DNA of 5,205 nucleotides. It comes from Nanobdellati archaeon. GTDB taxonomy: Archaea > Aenigmatarchaeota > Aenigmatarchaeia > PWEA01. The notes beneath the pieces were generated by a model. The model worked only from the letters and a program-made list of their open reading frames with translations. It had not been told where the DNA came from and ran no database searches. Shown in pieces: positions 1-5,205 of the stretch. The first letter of the stretch is position 1, and every line of letters starts with the position of its first letter. Where the stretch lies: NCBI GenBank assembly GCA_022257805.1, contig JAKOPB010000035.1:1-5205 (forward strand), given 5' to 3'. The translations under genes and the position numbers were made by a program.

Positions 1-2
1 CG

Positions 3-443
3 GTCCTAACATACATATTTTCAAAGATACTTTTCTTCTTCATACTATCTACAATAGTGTTTGTTCTTCTTTTCGTCATATTCTTACTTGCAGGTGCTTC
101 ACTGGGCTTCAATTTAATAGAAGTACTCAAACTCATATTATTGGTATCGATAACAAACTCTCTCATAGGCATGCTCATAGGTGATGCCGCGGAAAACGAA
201 GGTATAGCCATCCTAATGTCACTCTTTATATCCTTTCCACTGATGTTGCTCTCGGGTCTGTTCTTCCCACTACAAAGCATGCCATCCGTAGTACAATCAA
301 TTGTGAGGGTACTTCCGCTACACCAACAGATAGAAGCTACAAAATCCGTAATACTCTTTAGCCAACCATTGGGTTGGACCCTTTTCTACTTGAACATTCC
401 TCTCCTACTGTTCACAATATATTTTATCAGAAGAGATAGTTAG
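3..443 (+). CDS. ABC-2 type transporter permease, C-terminal part (5' end outside window)
   Basis: This is the membrane subunit of an ABC exporter, the kind that pairs with a separate ATPase to move drugs, lipids or other molecules outward. The reading frame is open to the left edge, so the GTG at 57 is an internal Val codon, not a start; 146 residues are visible. They are strongly hydrophobic. The visible part of a first span covers about residues 1-35, the next about 38-60, the third about 67-90 and the last about 123-142, followed by a short charged tail ending RRDS. The best family mark is the stretch LSGLFFPLQSMP (about residues 83-94) followed by a proline-leucine turn (VLPLHQ), which matches the conserved SG-x-FFP-x-x-x-MP signature of ABC2_membrane proteins. 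The ATPase partner would be expected upstream, outside the window. The substrate cannot be told. Family call is firm; exact subfamily is unknown. Confidence 0.87.
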   Translation, partial: VLTYIFSKILFFFILSTIVFVLLFVIFLLAGASLGFNLIEVLKLILLVSITNSLIGMLIGDAAENEGIAILMSLFISFPLMLLSGLFFPLQSMPSVVQSIVRVLPLHQQIEATKSVILFSQPLGWTLFYLNIPLLLFTIYFIRRDS

Positions 444-466
444 AACCTTAAGGACCGAGAATTAAC

Positions 467-472
467 AGAGGT
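467..472 (+). promoter_or_regulatory. Ribosome binding site of the DUF192 gene
   Basis: AGAGGT contains GAGGT, complementary to the 16S rRNA 3' end, and lies 6 nt before the ATG at 479. A second ATG at 474 in another frame is too close to this site and opens only a 12-codon frame, so 479 is the preferred start. Confidence 0.6.
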
Positions 473-478
473 CATGAA

Positions 479-832
479 ATGTACTTGGAAAAAGATGGCA
501 GAAAGATTATAGAAGATCTTGAATGTGTCGATGGCATATTCAAAAAAATTAAAGGTCTGATGTTCAGGGAGCTTGATGAGGGCGAAGGCCTCCTTATGGA
601 ATTTCCATACGAGGCCAGGTGGAGTATATGGATGCTCTTTGTTCCGCAGGATCTCTCCCTCTTCTTTCTGGACAATGAAGGAAAAGTAGTTGACAAAAAA
701 CTGGCCGAAAAGATGGGATTAAACCCTGCAACTTGGAAGATTTATAAGCCTGAGAAAAAATGCAAGTATGTGTTGGAATGTAATCCAGAAAGGTTCAAAG
801 ACCTGAAAACAGGAGAAAAGCTGAGGTGGTAG
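479..832 (+). CDS. DUF192 family protein
   Basis: A 117-residue soluble protein without a signal peptide or membrane segment, so probably cytoplasmic. It belongs to the DUF192 family, small beta-rich proteins common in bacteria and archaea whose biochemical role is not established to my knowledge. Family marks run in the usual order: KGLMFR (25-30), the GLL-x-x-FP stretch (37-43) corresponding to the family's GMLF-x-FP, Trp-Met (51-52), a hydrophobic strand with FLDNEGKVVD (63-72), and YKPEKKCKYVLE (89-100) just before a glycine-turn end, GEKLRW. The family's usual WMKNT is here WMLFV, so the polar part of that motif is replaced. Bacterial members often carry a signal peptide; this one starts directly in the domain. 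The gene sits 35 bp after the permease and 1 bp before methionine aminopeptidase, so it is probably in an operon with the latter. An AT-rich stretch inside the end of the permease gene (about 417-426) could serve as a TATA box but is not convincing. Confidence 0.8.
   Translation: MYLEKDGRKIIEDLECVDGIFKKIKGLMFRELDEGEGLLMEFPYEARWSIWMLFVPQDLSLFFLDNEGKVVDKKLAEKMGLNPATWKIYKPEKKCKYVLECNPERFKDLKTGEKLRW
823..828 (+). promoter_or_regulatory. Ribosome binding site of the methionine aminopeptidase gene
   Basis: GAGGTG is a strong match to the complement of the 16S rRNA 3' end and lies 5 nt before the ATG at 834. It is wholly inside the last codons of the DUF192 gene, which supports translation of both proteins from one mRNA. 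Confidence 0.65.
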
Positions 833-833
833 G

Positions 834-1724
834 ATGGACGAAAAAGTATTGGAAAAATACAGGGAAGCAGGGAAAATAGCAGCAAAGGCAAGGGACTTCG
901 GAAAGGGATTGATCAAGGAAGGTACTTCCTACAAGAAAGTTGTCGATAAGACCGAGGCCAAGATAAGGGAACTGGGAGGTGAACCGGCGTTTCCTGTAAA
1001 TCTATCGATAAACGACATCGGTGCACATGACACAGCCGATGTGAAAGACGAGAGAACAATAAAAAGAGGCCTGGTGAAGCTGGACGTCGGGGTACATGTG
1101 TCCGGTTACATAGGCGACACAGCCGCTACAGTTTCCGTGGACAGTGATAAAGGAGATATGATAAAGGCCTCAGAGGATGCACTGGAAAGAGCTTTGGAGA
1201 TGATGAAACCCGGGACAAGGGTCAGTGATGTTTCATCCGAGATCGAGAAAACGATAAAGGACGCTGGATACAACCCTATCAGAAACCTGACGGGACACGG
1301 CCTCGAGAAATTCAACCTCCACGCAAAGATCGAGTTTCCGAATGTAGAAACCGGAACAGACTACAAACTTGAGGAAGGTGATGTATTTGCACTCGAGCCC
1401 TTTGCGACGGACGGGGCCGGAAAAGTAAAGGACTCGGAAAGGACCCTGATATATATGTGGGAAAAGGACGTGGGTGTAAGATCACGGGAAGGAAGAAAAA
1501 TACTGAATATGGCTAAAAAGGACTTTCATAAGCTGCCCTTTGCCAAGAGGTGGCTCACGCAGAAAGTATCTATGTTGAGATTAAATATGGCACTCGGACA
1601 GCTTACAGAGAGAAACGGACTCCATGAATACCCCGTACTAAGGGAAGTAGACGGTGGTGATATATCACAGGTAGAACATACAGTAATAGTCAAGGAAAAA
1701 CCTGAAATAACCACGAAGCTTTAA
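834..1724 (+). CDS. map: Methionine aminopeptidase, type II (archaeal)
   Basis: This cytosolic metalloenzyme removes the initiator methionine from new proteins when the second residue is small. At 296 residues it has the length of archaeal type II enzymes (Pyrococcus furiosus is 295), with no N-terminal extension of the eukaryotic MetAP2 kind. The pita-bread fold's five metal ligands are all present and in order: Asp84 (LDVG), Asp95 (GDTA), His155 (GHG), Glu188 (ALEPF) and Glu281 (QVEHTV). His65 in GAHDT and His163 fit the conserved histidines that line the active site. The type II insertion, a helical subdomain between the third and last sequence motifs, spans roughly residues 195-270. The start is the first ATG after the upstream stop, with a good ribosome binding site at 823-828, 1 bp after the DUF192 gene. 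The 3' end overlaps the last codon of the convergent helicase gene by 4 bp. All catalytic residues are intact, so it should be active. Confidence 0.96.
   Translation: MDEKVLEKYREAGKIAAKARDFGKGLIKEGTSYKKVVDKTEAKIRELGGEPAFPVNLSINDIGAHDTADVKDERTIKRGLVKLDVGVHVSGYIGDTAATVSVDSDKGDMIKASEDALERALEMMKPGTRVSDVSSEIEKTIKDAGYNPIRNLTGHGLEKFNLHAKIEFPNVETGTDYKLEEGDVFALEPFATDGAGKVKDSERTLIYMWEKDVGVRSREGRKILNMAKKDFHKLPFAKRWLTQKVSMLRLNMALGQLTERNGLHEYPVLREVDGGDISQVEHTVIVKEKPEITTKL
1721..1724. other. Shared stop: tail-to-tail overlap of two convergent genes
   Basis: The palindrome TTAA supplies the TAA stop of methionine aminopeptidase on the plus strand (1722-1724) and the TAA stop of the helicase on the minus strand (1723-1721). 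There is no intergenic space, so each transcript must end inside the 3' end of the opposing gene, giving antisense 3' overlap. No clear hairpin terminator is seen on either side; the pyrimidine-rich plus-strand sequence after 1735 (CTTCTCCTTTTCC and similar) is simply the antisense of Glu/Lys codons in the helicase. Confidence 0.9.
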
Positions 1725-4507
1725 TCTGACCAGTACTTCTTGGTCCTGGTATACTCCTTCTCCTTTTCCAGTATTTCTTCGAAGAACCCGTCCTTATCTT
1801 CTTTCTGTTGCGCCAGTATTCTTATTGCAGTTTCAGGCCCAACACCCCTGCCAGCCATGGCAACTATAAACGGTTTACCGTAGGTCAGGACATAGTCCGC
1901 GACATGTTCCATCTTATTCCTGACTTCCTGCTCCTTTTCATCGAGACCCTTCTCCTCGGCTATACTATCGAGGAGATCTTCTTTCCTCTTTTCATACGGT
2001 TTGATCACCGTTACTCTACCGGAACCACAGACCGAACACTTTATCTCCTGGGAAAGCTCTCTGACCTTCTTCGTAACCCTGTACTCACCGCAGCTCATGC
2101 ACATTAGGCGAACTTTGGTGTTCTTTATCCTGTTTTTGAATGCCTTGAATATCTCCTTCTGGGGTTTTTCAGGTCCCATTAGCTCCTTGAACTTATGGCT
2201 GAGGCCCCTCTCACCTATCTTTCCGCCTTCACATCTCCTCAACTCCAATTCTCCGCTTTGTATCCTGCCAAGAACCTCCTTTGCTCCTTCCATATCCAGT
2301 TTCTCCTGGAAGACTTCGCGTTTCGCCTCGTCGTGTATAGGTGAATCACGGTATGAGTCCACGATCCCCTTTATGTTTACCTGATCCCATTTCGCCCTCT
2401 TCTGAACAGCACCAAAGCGCTTGGCTGCATGTATGAAGCGCCATTTAAATAGTTGGCTTTTCTCTATAGAGTCATCAAGTATCATCTCAAGATCTTCCGG
2501 CTCAGTCCTTTCCAGTACATTTTTTACAAGGTCGAGATCCGCTCCTTCGATCATTATCCTGTAGGGATCGTTTTTAACTGCCATGGATCGCCCTTTCTCC
2601 TTCATCAGGACAGAGGCCAGAAACTTACCAAGGGTCTGGTTTACAAGAGTTCCTTTACAGGAGTGTATAACGACAAACTTACCTTTCTTCTCAAGATACA
2701 TCTCGTCCTTATCCGATACCTCGTCTATGCCCTCATCGACGTAGTCCACAATACTCTCGGCAGCTTCCTGGCCCACAGGGTATTTTTCCATAACTTTCTC
2801 ACAGGCTTCACCTGCTCCCAGATCCTCTATCCAGTCCCTCACCTCCCTTCGAAGCTTCTCAACGTCCTCGGCAACGCTCCTGGGTACAGGGATCAGTTCC
2901 CCTTCCCAGGCAGGTACGGCAGAGTCCATTTCATTTACCGGCTCCACGAGAACTTTCCCCTCATCTACGGACAGGACCCTCCAGCTTCTGCCCTTCATTA
3001 TAAATGTCGTTCCGGGTTCGCCGTATTCAGCTACGAAGGACTCGTCCAGCTGCCCCACATCCTGGCTCTGTACCGTATCGACCACCTGATAGTTGTAGAC
3101 ATCCGGTATAGTGGAAAGGTTTTCATAGTAGTACTCCCACGCCTTTTTTGATCGCTTTACCTTATCATCGATCCAAAGGTATCGGAGGTTGGACATAAAC
3201 CTCAGAACCTCGTAAAACTCCTGTTCAGAGAGATCTCTGTAGAAGTAGCTTCTTCTCGCCAGACCATAGATCTCCTCCCAGTCCAGACCGTACCTGTCTA
3301 TACAGTAACCCACTATCTGATTTGCGAGCACGTCCAGGGCACCCTTGTGAAACTTGGTGGGTTCCAGTTTCTTCTCAAGGGCTCTCTTGGCTATCACAGC
3401 GGACTCCATGACATCGTCCTCGTTACGGGCTATTATCCTACCACTGGACATTGCTTCAACCTGGTGTCCGCTCCTACCAACTCTCTGAAGAAGTCTCTTT
3501 ACCTGTCTCGGTGAACCGTACTGCACAACCCGGTCTATGTGTCCTATATCTATACCGAGTTCCAGGGACGAGGTGCATATCAGGCTCTTGATATCACCCT
3601 CCTTGAAGTCATCTTCGTTCTCTATCCTCACGTCCTTGGAGAGCGAGGAGTGATGTATAGAATGATCGTACTCCTTTTCCAGCCGGTTGAGACGAGAAGA
3701 CAGCACCTCGGAGGCCTCCCTTGTATTTGTAAACACGAGCGCAGACTCGCTTTCCTCTATTAGATCGTGTATTCTTCTAAGCCTTGACGTGGCTTCTTTG
3801 TCAGCAAATAGCTTCTCAGCCAACTCGGAGTCTTCCTCGTCGGGTCCCGGCATCTCGACCTCTATCTCAAAGTCCTTGGCCTCTACAGCACTTATTACCC
3901 GTGCTTCATCGGATAAAAACTTCGAAACCTCATTGGGAGAACCAACCGTGGCCGAAAGGCCTATCATCTGAGGCTTTCCACACAGCTCTCTCAGCCTTTC
4001 AATCCCAAGGGAGAGCTGTACCCCCCTCTTTGACTCCACAAGCTCATGTATCTCGTCAACCACAACGTAACGAACATTTTTGAGATGTTCCTTCATTTTG
4101 GAGCCGGGAAGTATAGCCTGAAGTGTTTCGGGTGTAGTCACAAAGATCTGCTCCGGGAACTCGGCCTGCTTCCTCCTCTTGTAGTCGGACGTGTCACCGT
4201 GGCGTATCGTCAGCTCTATATCGAGATGGTTACACCACCACAACAAGCGCTTGAACATATCCCTGTTGAGGGCGCGTAGCGGTGTTATATACAGGAGAGC
4301 TATGGGTTCGGGATCCTCTTCAAGTATCCTACTGAGAAGTGGAAGCATAACGCTTTCCGTCTTCCCGGCACCTGTCTGAGCAGTTAGAAGAACGTCCTCT
4401 CCCTCCAGAACAGGGCCTATGGTTTTCTTCTGAGGATCGGTGGGCCTATCCCAACCCTTTTCTTCTATCAGGTCTCGGACACTGGGATGTAGTCTTTCGA
4501 ACGGCAT
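1721..4507 (-). CDS. lhr: Lhr-like superfamily 2 ATP-dependent helicase
   Basis: A 928-residue DNA or RNA helicase of the Lhr family, whose studied members move 3' to 5' along single strands and unwind DNA or RNA:DNA duplexes; repair or RNA roles are proposed. RecA domain 1 carries a Q motif (TDPQ, 23-26), motif I AQTGAGKTE (43-51), Ia TPLRALNRD (75-83), Ib TTPETLQ (124-130), II DEIHEL (151-156, a DEIH box) and III SATVG (185-189). RecA domain 2 has LVFTNTRE (257-264), motif V LELGIDIG (315-322) and VI QRVGRSGH (341-348). A winged-helix region (about 385-480) and the Lhr beta-rich and DEAD-associated domains (about 490-790, with HSCKGT at 615-620 and DPYRI at 647-651) follow. The tail holds a likely zinc site, Cys803/Cys806/Cys824/Cys827, then GRGVGPETAIR (886-896), resembling a helix-hairpin-helix turn, and the family-like end YTRTKKYW. 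It lacks the long C-terminal half of E. coli Lhr, as expected in archaea. The ATG is the only usable start, since the frame closes at 4541-4543 with no GTG or TTG between; no ribosome binding site precedes it, suggesting a leaderless or short-leader mRNA. Confidence 0.94.
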   Translation of the reverse strand: MPFERLHPSVRDLIEEKGWDRPTDPQKKTIGPVLEGEDVLLTAQTGAGKTESVMLPLLSRILEEDPEPIALLYITPLRALNRDMFKRLLWWCNHLDIELTIRHGDTSDYKRRKQAEFPEQIFVTTPETLQAILPGSKMKEHLKNVRYVVVDEIHELVESKRGVQLSLGIERLRELCGKPQMIGLSATVGSPNEVSKFLSDEARVISAVEAKDFEIEVEMPGPDEEDSELAEKLFADKEATSRLRRIHDLIEESESALVFTNTREASEVLSSRLNRLEKEYDHSIHHSSLSKDVRIENEDDFKEGDIKSLICTSSLELGIDIGHIDRVVQYGSPRQVKRLLQRVGRSGHQVEAMSSGRIIARNEDDVMESAVIAKRALEKKLEPTKFHKGALDVLANQIVGYCIDRYGLDWEEIYGLARRSYFYRDLSEQEFYEVLRFMSNLRYLWIDDKVKRSKKAWEYYYENLSTIPDVYNYQVVDTVQSQDVGQLDESFVAEYGEPGTTFIMKGRSWRVLSVDEGKVLVEPVNEMDSAVPAWEGELIPVPRSVAEDVEKLRREVRDWIEDLGAGEACEKVMEKYPVGQEAAESIVDYVDEGIDEVSDKDEMYLEKKGKFVVIHSCKGTLVNQTLGKFLASVLMKEKGRSMAVKNDPYRIMIEGADLDLVKNVLERTEPEDLEMILDDSIEKSQLFKWRFIHAAKRFGAVQKRAKWDQVNIKGIVDSYRDSPIHDEAKREVFQEKLDMEGAKEVLGRIQSGELELRRCEGGKIGERGLSHKFKELMGPEKPQKEIFKAFKNRIKNTKVRLMCMSCGEYRVTKKVRELSQEIKCSVCGSGRVTVIKPYEKRKEDLLDSIAEEKGLDEKEQEVRNKMEHVADYVLTYGKPFIVAMAGRGVGPETAIRILAQQKEDKDGFFEEILEKEKEYTRTKKYWSD

Positions 4508-4526
4508 GTATAACAGTGTTATATAT
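4506..4526. repeat. Dyad-symmetric element at the helicase start codon
   Basis: TATAACA (4509-4515) and TGTTATA (4517-4523) are perfect inverted 7-bp arms around a single central base. After one mismatch (4508/4524) two more pairs fit (4506-4507 with 4525-4526), giving 9 of 10 paired positions. The outer part reaches into the helicase ATG at 4507-4505. The 1-nt spacing makes an RNA hairpin unlikely and suits a dimeric DNA-binding repressor better. All arms are A/T-rich, so chance is possible. Confidence 0.55.
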
Positions 4527-4538
4527 TCCCACGTGAAG

Positions 4539-4560
4539 TTTTATACGAAAGTATTATAAA
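4539..4560 (-). promoter_or_regulatory. Candidate TATA boxes for the helicase gene
   Basis: Read on the minus strand, TTTATAAT (4560-4553) would place transcription start near 4530, giving a leader of about 23 nt. GTATAAAA (4546-4539) would place it near 4516, giving a leader of about 9 nt. The second fits better with the absence of a ribosome binding site before the ATG. Neither has a clear purine-rich BRE element upstream, so the choice is open. Confidence 0.4.
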
Positions 4561-4565
4561 GGATG

Positions 4566-4594
4566 TTTAAAAATATAAGACCGGGAATTTTAAA
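4566..4594 (+). promoter_or_regulatory. Candidate TATA boxes for the S-adenosylmethionine synthetase gene
   Basis: TTTAAAAATATA (4566-4577) would place transcription start near 4597 and give a leader of about 45 nt that includes the inverted repeat at 4598-4630. TTTTAAA (4588-4594), preceded by GGGAA, would place it near 4617 and give a leader of about 25 nt. Both leaders keep the ribosome binding site. The A/T-rich context makes the assignment uncertain. Confidence 0.4.
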
Positions 4595-4597
4595 CAA

Positions 4598-4630
4598 TTA
4601 AAACTTTTAAAAAGTAGTAAAAGTTATTAA
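4598..4630. repeat. Inverted repeat just upstream of the S-adenosylmethionine synthetase ribosome binding site
   Basis: The 12-bp arm at 4598-4609 (TTAAAACTTTTA) is complementary to 4618-4630 (TAAAAGTT, an extra A at 4626, then TTAA), with an 8-nt spacer at 4610-4617. The ungapped core is 8 bp, AACTTTTA with TAAAAGTT. It ends one base before the ribosome binding site. It could be an operator or, if transcribed, a weak A/U-rich hairpin; low sequence complexity makes chance a serious alternative. Confidence 0.45.
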
Positions 4631-4631
4631 T

Positions 4632-4638
4632 AGGTGAT
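4632..4638 (+). promoter_or_regulatory. Ribosome binding site of the S-adenosylmethionine synthetase gene
   Basis: AGGTGAT is an exact 7-base complement of the 16S rRNA 3' end and lies 3 nt before the ATG at 4642. It supports that start over the in-frame ATG at 4681, which would also remove N-terminal residues that archaeal homologues have. Confidence 0.75.
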
Positions 4639-4641
4639 AAT

Positions 4642-5205
4642 ATGGAAGGCTTGTCAGTAACCGAGGCAGATGAAGGCCCGATGAGGGAGCACAAAATAGA
4701 ACTGGTCGAGAGAAAGGGGTATGGACACCCTGATACGCTCGCCGATGGAATAGCCGAGTCTATATCCAAGTCTCTTTCGAAGATGTACAGGAAAGAATAC
4801 GGAAGGATACTCCACCACAATACCGATCAGGTGGAAATAGTAGGTGGGAAGGTCAATATAGATTTCGGTGAAGGAGAGATCGTCGAACCCATACATGTGA
4901 TACTATCCGGAAGGGCAACCACAGAGGTGTCTGGCAAGGAACTGCCTGTACATGAGACGGCACTGAATGCAGCGAAAGACTTCGTAAAGAACAAGCTTCC
5001 ACAGGTATCCGTCGACAAGAACTTTGTATGGGACTCGAGAATAGGACACGGTTCCGTCGATCTGATGAACCTCTACGGAGAAAAAAATCTGGTAAAGGCC
5101 AACGATACGTCCTTTGGTGTAGGATACGCTCCCCTAAGTGAGACAGAAAATCTGGTTCTGAGTGTAGATAAATACATAAATTCCAGGAAGTTTGGGAAGA
5201 AGTTC
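4642..5205 (+). CDS. mat: S-adenosylmethionine synthetase, archaeal type, N-terminal part (3' end outside window)
   Basis: This cytosolic enzyme makes S-adenosylmethionine from methionine and ATP, releasing phosphate and diphosphate; the product feeds methylation and polyamine-like pathways. The visible 188 residues are roughly the first half of a protein that is normally about 400 residues, and the frame is still open at the right edge. Archaeal-type signatures are clear and in order: ERKGYGHPD (23-31) with DGIAES (35-40), [14 protein letters not shown] (56-69), SGRAT (89-93), RIGHGS (133-138) and [15 protein letters not shown] (153-167). His29, Asp31 and the HHNTD stretch lie where the family binds ATP and metal. 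This family is very distant from bacterial and eukaryotic MetK/MAT proteins. An in-frame TAA at 4618-4620 closes the frame upstream, and the exact ribosome binding site at 4632-4638 fixes the ATG at 4642. The gene diverges from the helicase gene. Confidence 0.95.
   Translation, partial: MEGLSVTEADEGPMREHKIELVERKGYGHPDTLADGIAESISKSLSKMYRKEYGRILHHNTDQVEIVGGKVNIDFGEGEIVEPIHVILSGRATTEVSGKELPVHETALNAAKDFVKNKLPQVSVDKNFVWDSRIGHGSVDLMNLYGEKNLVKANDTSFGVGYAPLSETENLVLSVDKYINSRKFGKKF

Larger units (their letters stand above)
4508..4641. promoter_or_regulatory. Divergent promoter region between the helicase and S-adenosylmethionine synthetase genes
   Basis: This 134-bp gap is much richer in A+T than the flanking genes and must hold the start sites of both diverging transcripts. 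It contains several TATA-like sequences on each strand, a dyad next to the helicase start, an inverted repeat next to the synthetase start, and a CACGTG palindrome at 4530-4535. No open frame of note lies in it. The region is compact enough that a regulator bound here could affect both genes, but this is inference. Confidence 0.75.

Noticed and set aside
57..59. GTG as a start codon for a 128-residue membrane protein
   Set aside because: The same frame is open with hydrophobic residues back to position 3, and the protein is recognisably the C-terminal part of an ABC-2 permease, so this is an internal codon.
417..426. AATATATTTT as a promoter TATA box for the DUF192-map unit
   Set aside because: The spacing to 479 would be acceptable, but the bases encode conserved-type hydrophobic residues of the last permease membrane span, where such A/T-rich codons are expected; no BRE element is evident.
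446..453. CCTTAAGG palindrome between the permease and DUF192 genes
   Set aside because: Eight bases with no loop cannot form a terminator hairpin and no T-run follows; it is probably chance.
1728..1749. ACCAG...CTGGT inverted repeat just after the aminopeptidase stop as a terminator
   Set aside because: Only five base pairs with a 12-nt loop, no T-run directly after it, and the sequence codes for the conserved end of the helicase on the other strand.
1808..2384. Two overlapping plus-strand open frames of about 100 and 127 codons after the aminopeptidase gene
   Set aside because: They are antisense to the zinc-site tail of the helicase, overlap each other and resemble no protein family.
2453..3151. 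A 232-residue open frame on the plus strand inside the helicase gene
   Set aside because: It lies exactly antisense to the conserved helicase coding sequence, has no recognisable domain and no good ribosome binding site; it is a by-product of the helicase codon choice.
4530..4535. CACGTG palindrome in the divergent promoter region
   Set aside because: A 6-bp palindrome is too short to weigh alone, and the eukaryotic E-box meaning does not carry over to archaea.
4590..5018. Minus-strand open frames over the synthetase gene
   Set aside because: The plus strand encodes the highly conserved archaeal S-adenosylmethionine synthetase here, so these are shadows.

Overview
The window is archaeal chromosomal DNA carrying five protein genes, two of them cut by the window edges. 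The archaeal assignment rests on four things: a type II methionine aminopeptidase of the short archaeal form, a full Lhr-family helicase with the archaeal zinc-binding C-terminus, an archaeal-type S-adenosylmethionine synthetase (unrelated in sequence to bacterial MetK), and start sites with A/T-rich TATA-like upstream DNA plus, on some genes, ribosome binding sites matching the GGAGGTGAT complement of 16S rRNA. Arg is mostly AGA/AGG and Ile is often ATA. The lineage cannot be fixed from this alone; a euryarchaeote or related uncultured archaeon is a reasonable inference.

Layout. Positions 3-443 (+) are the C-terminal part of an ABC-2 type exporter permease running in from the left edge. After 35 bp come a DUF192 protein (479-832, +) and methionine aminopeptidase (834-1724, +), which are 1 bp apart and probably co-translated. 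A large Lhr-like ATP-dependent helicase (1721-4507, -) converges on the aminopeptidase gene so tightly that the two TAA stops share the 4-bp palindrome TTAA. A 134-bp A/T-rich region (4508-4641) separates the helicase from the divergently transcribed S-adenosylmethionine synthetase gene (4642 to beyond 5205, +).

How the genes fit together. Methionine aminopeptidase frees initiator methionine from new proteins and the synthetase turns methionine into S-adenosylmethionine, so both ends of the window touch methionine economy. Nothing shows that they are co-regulated, and the helicase gene lies between them on the other strand. No mobile element, CRISPR array, tRNA, rRNA or convincing new system is visible. 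The items most worth a second look are the two dyad-symmetric elements in the divergent promoter region, the stop-codon-sharing convergent gene pair, and the altered core motif of the DUF192 protein.
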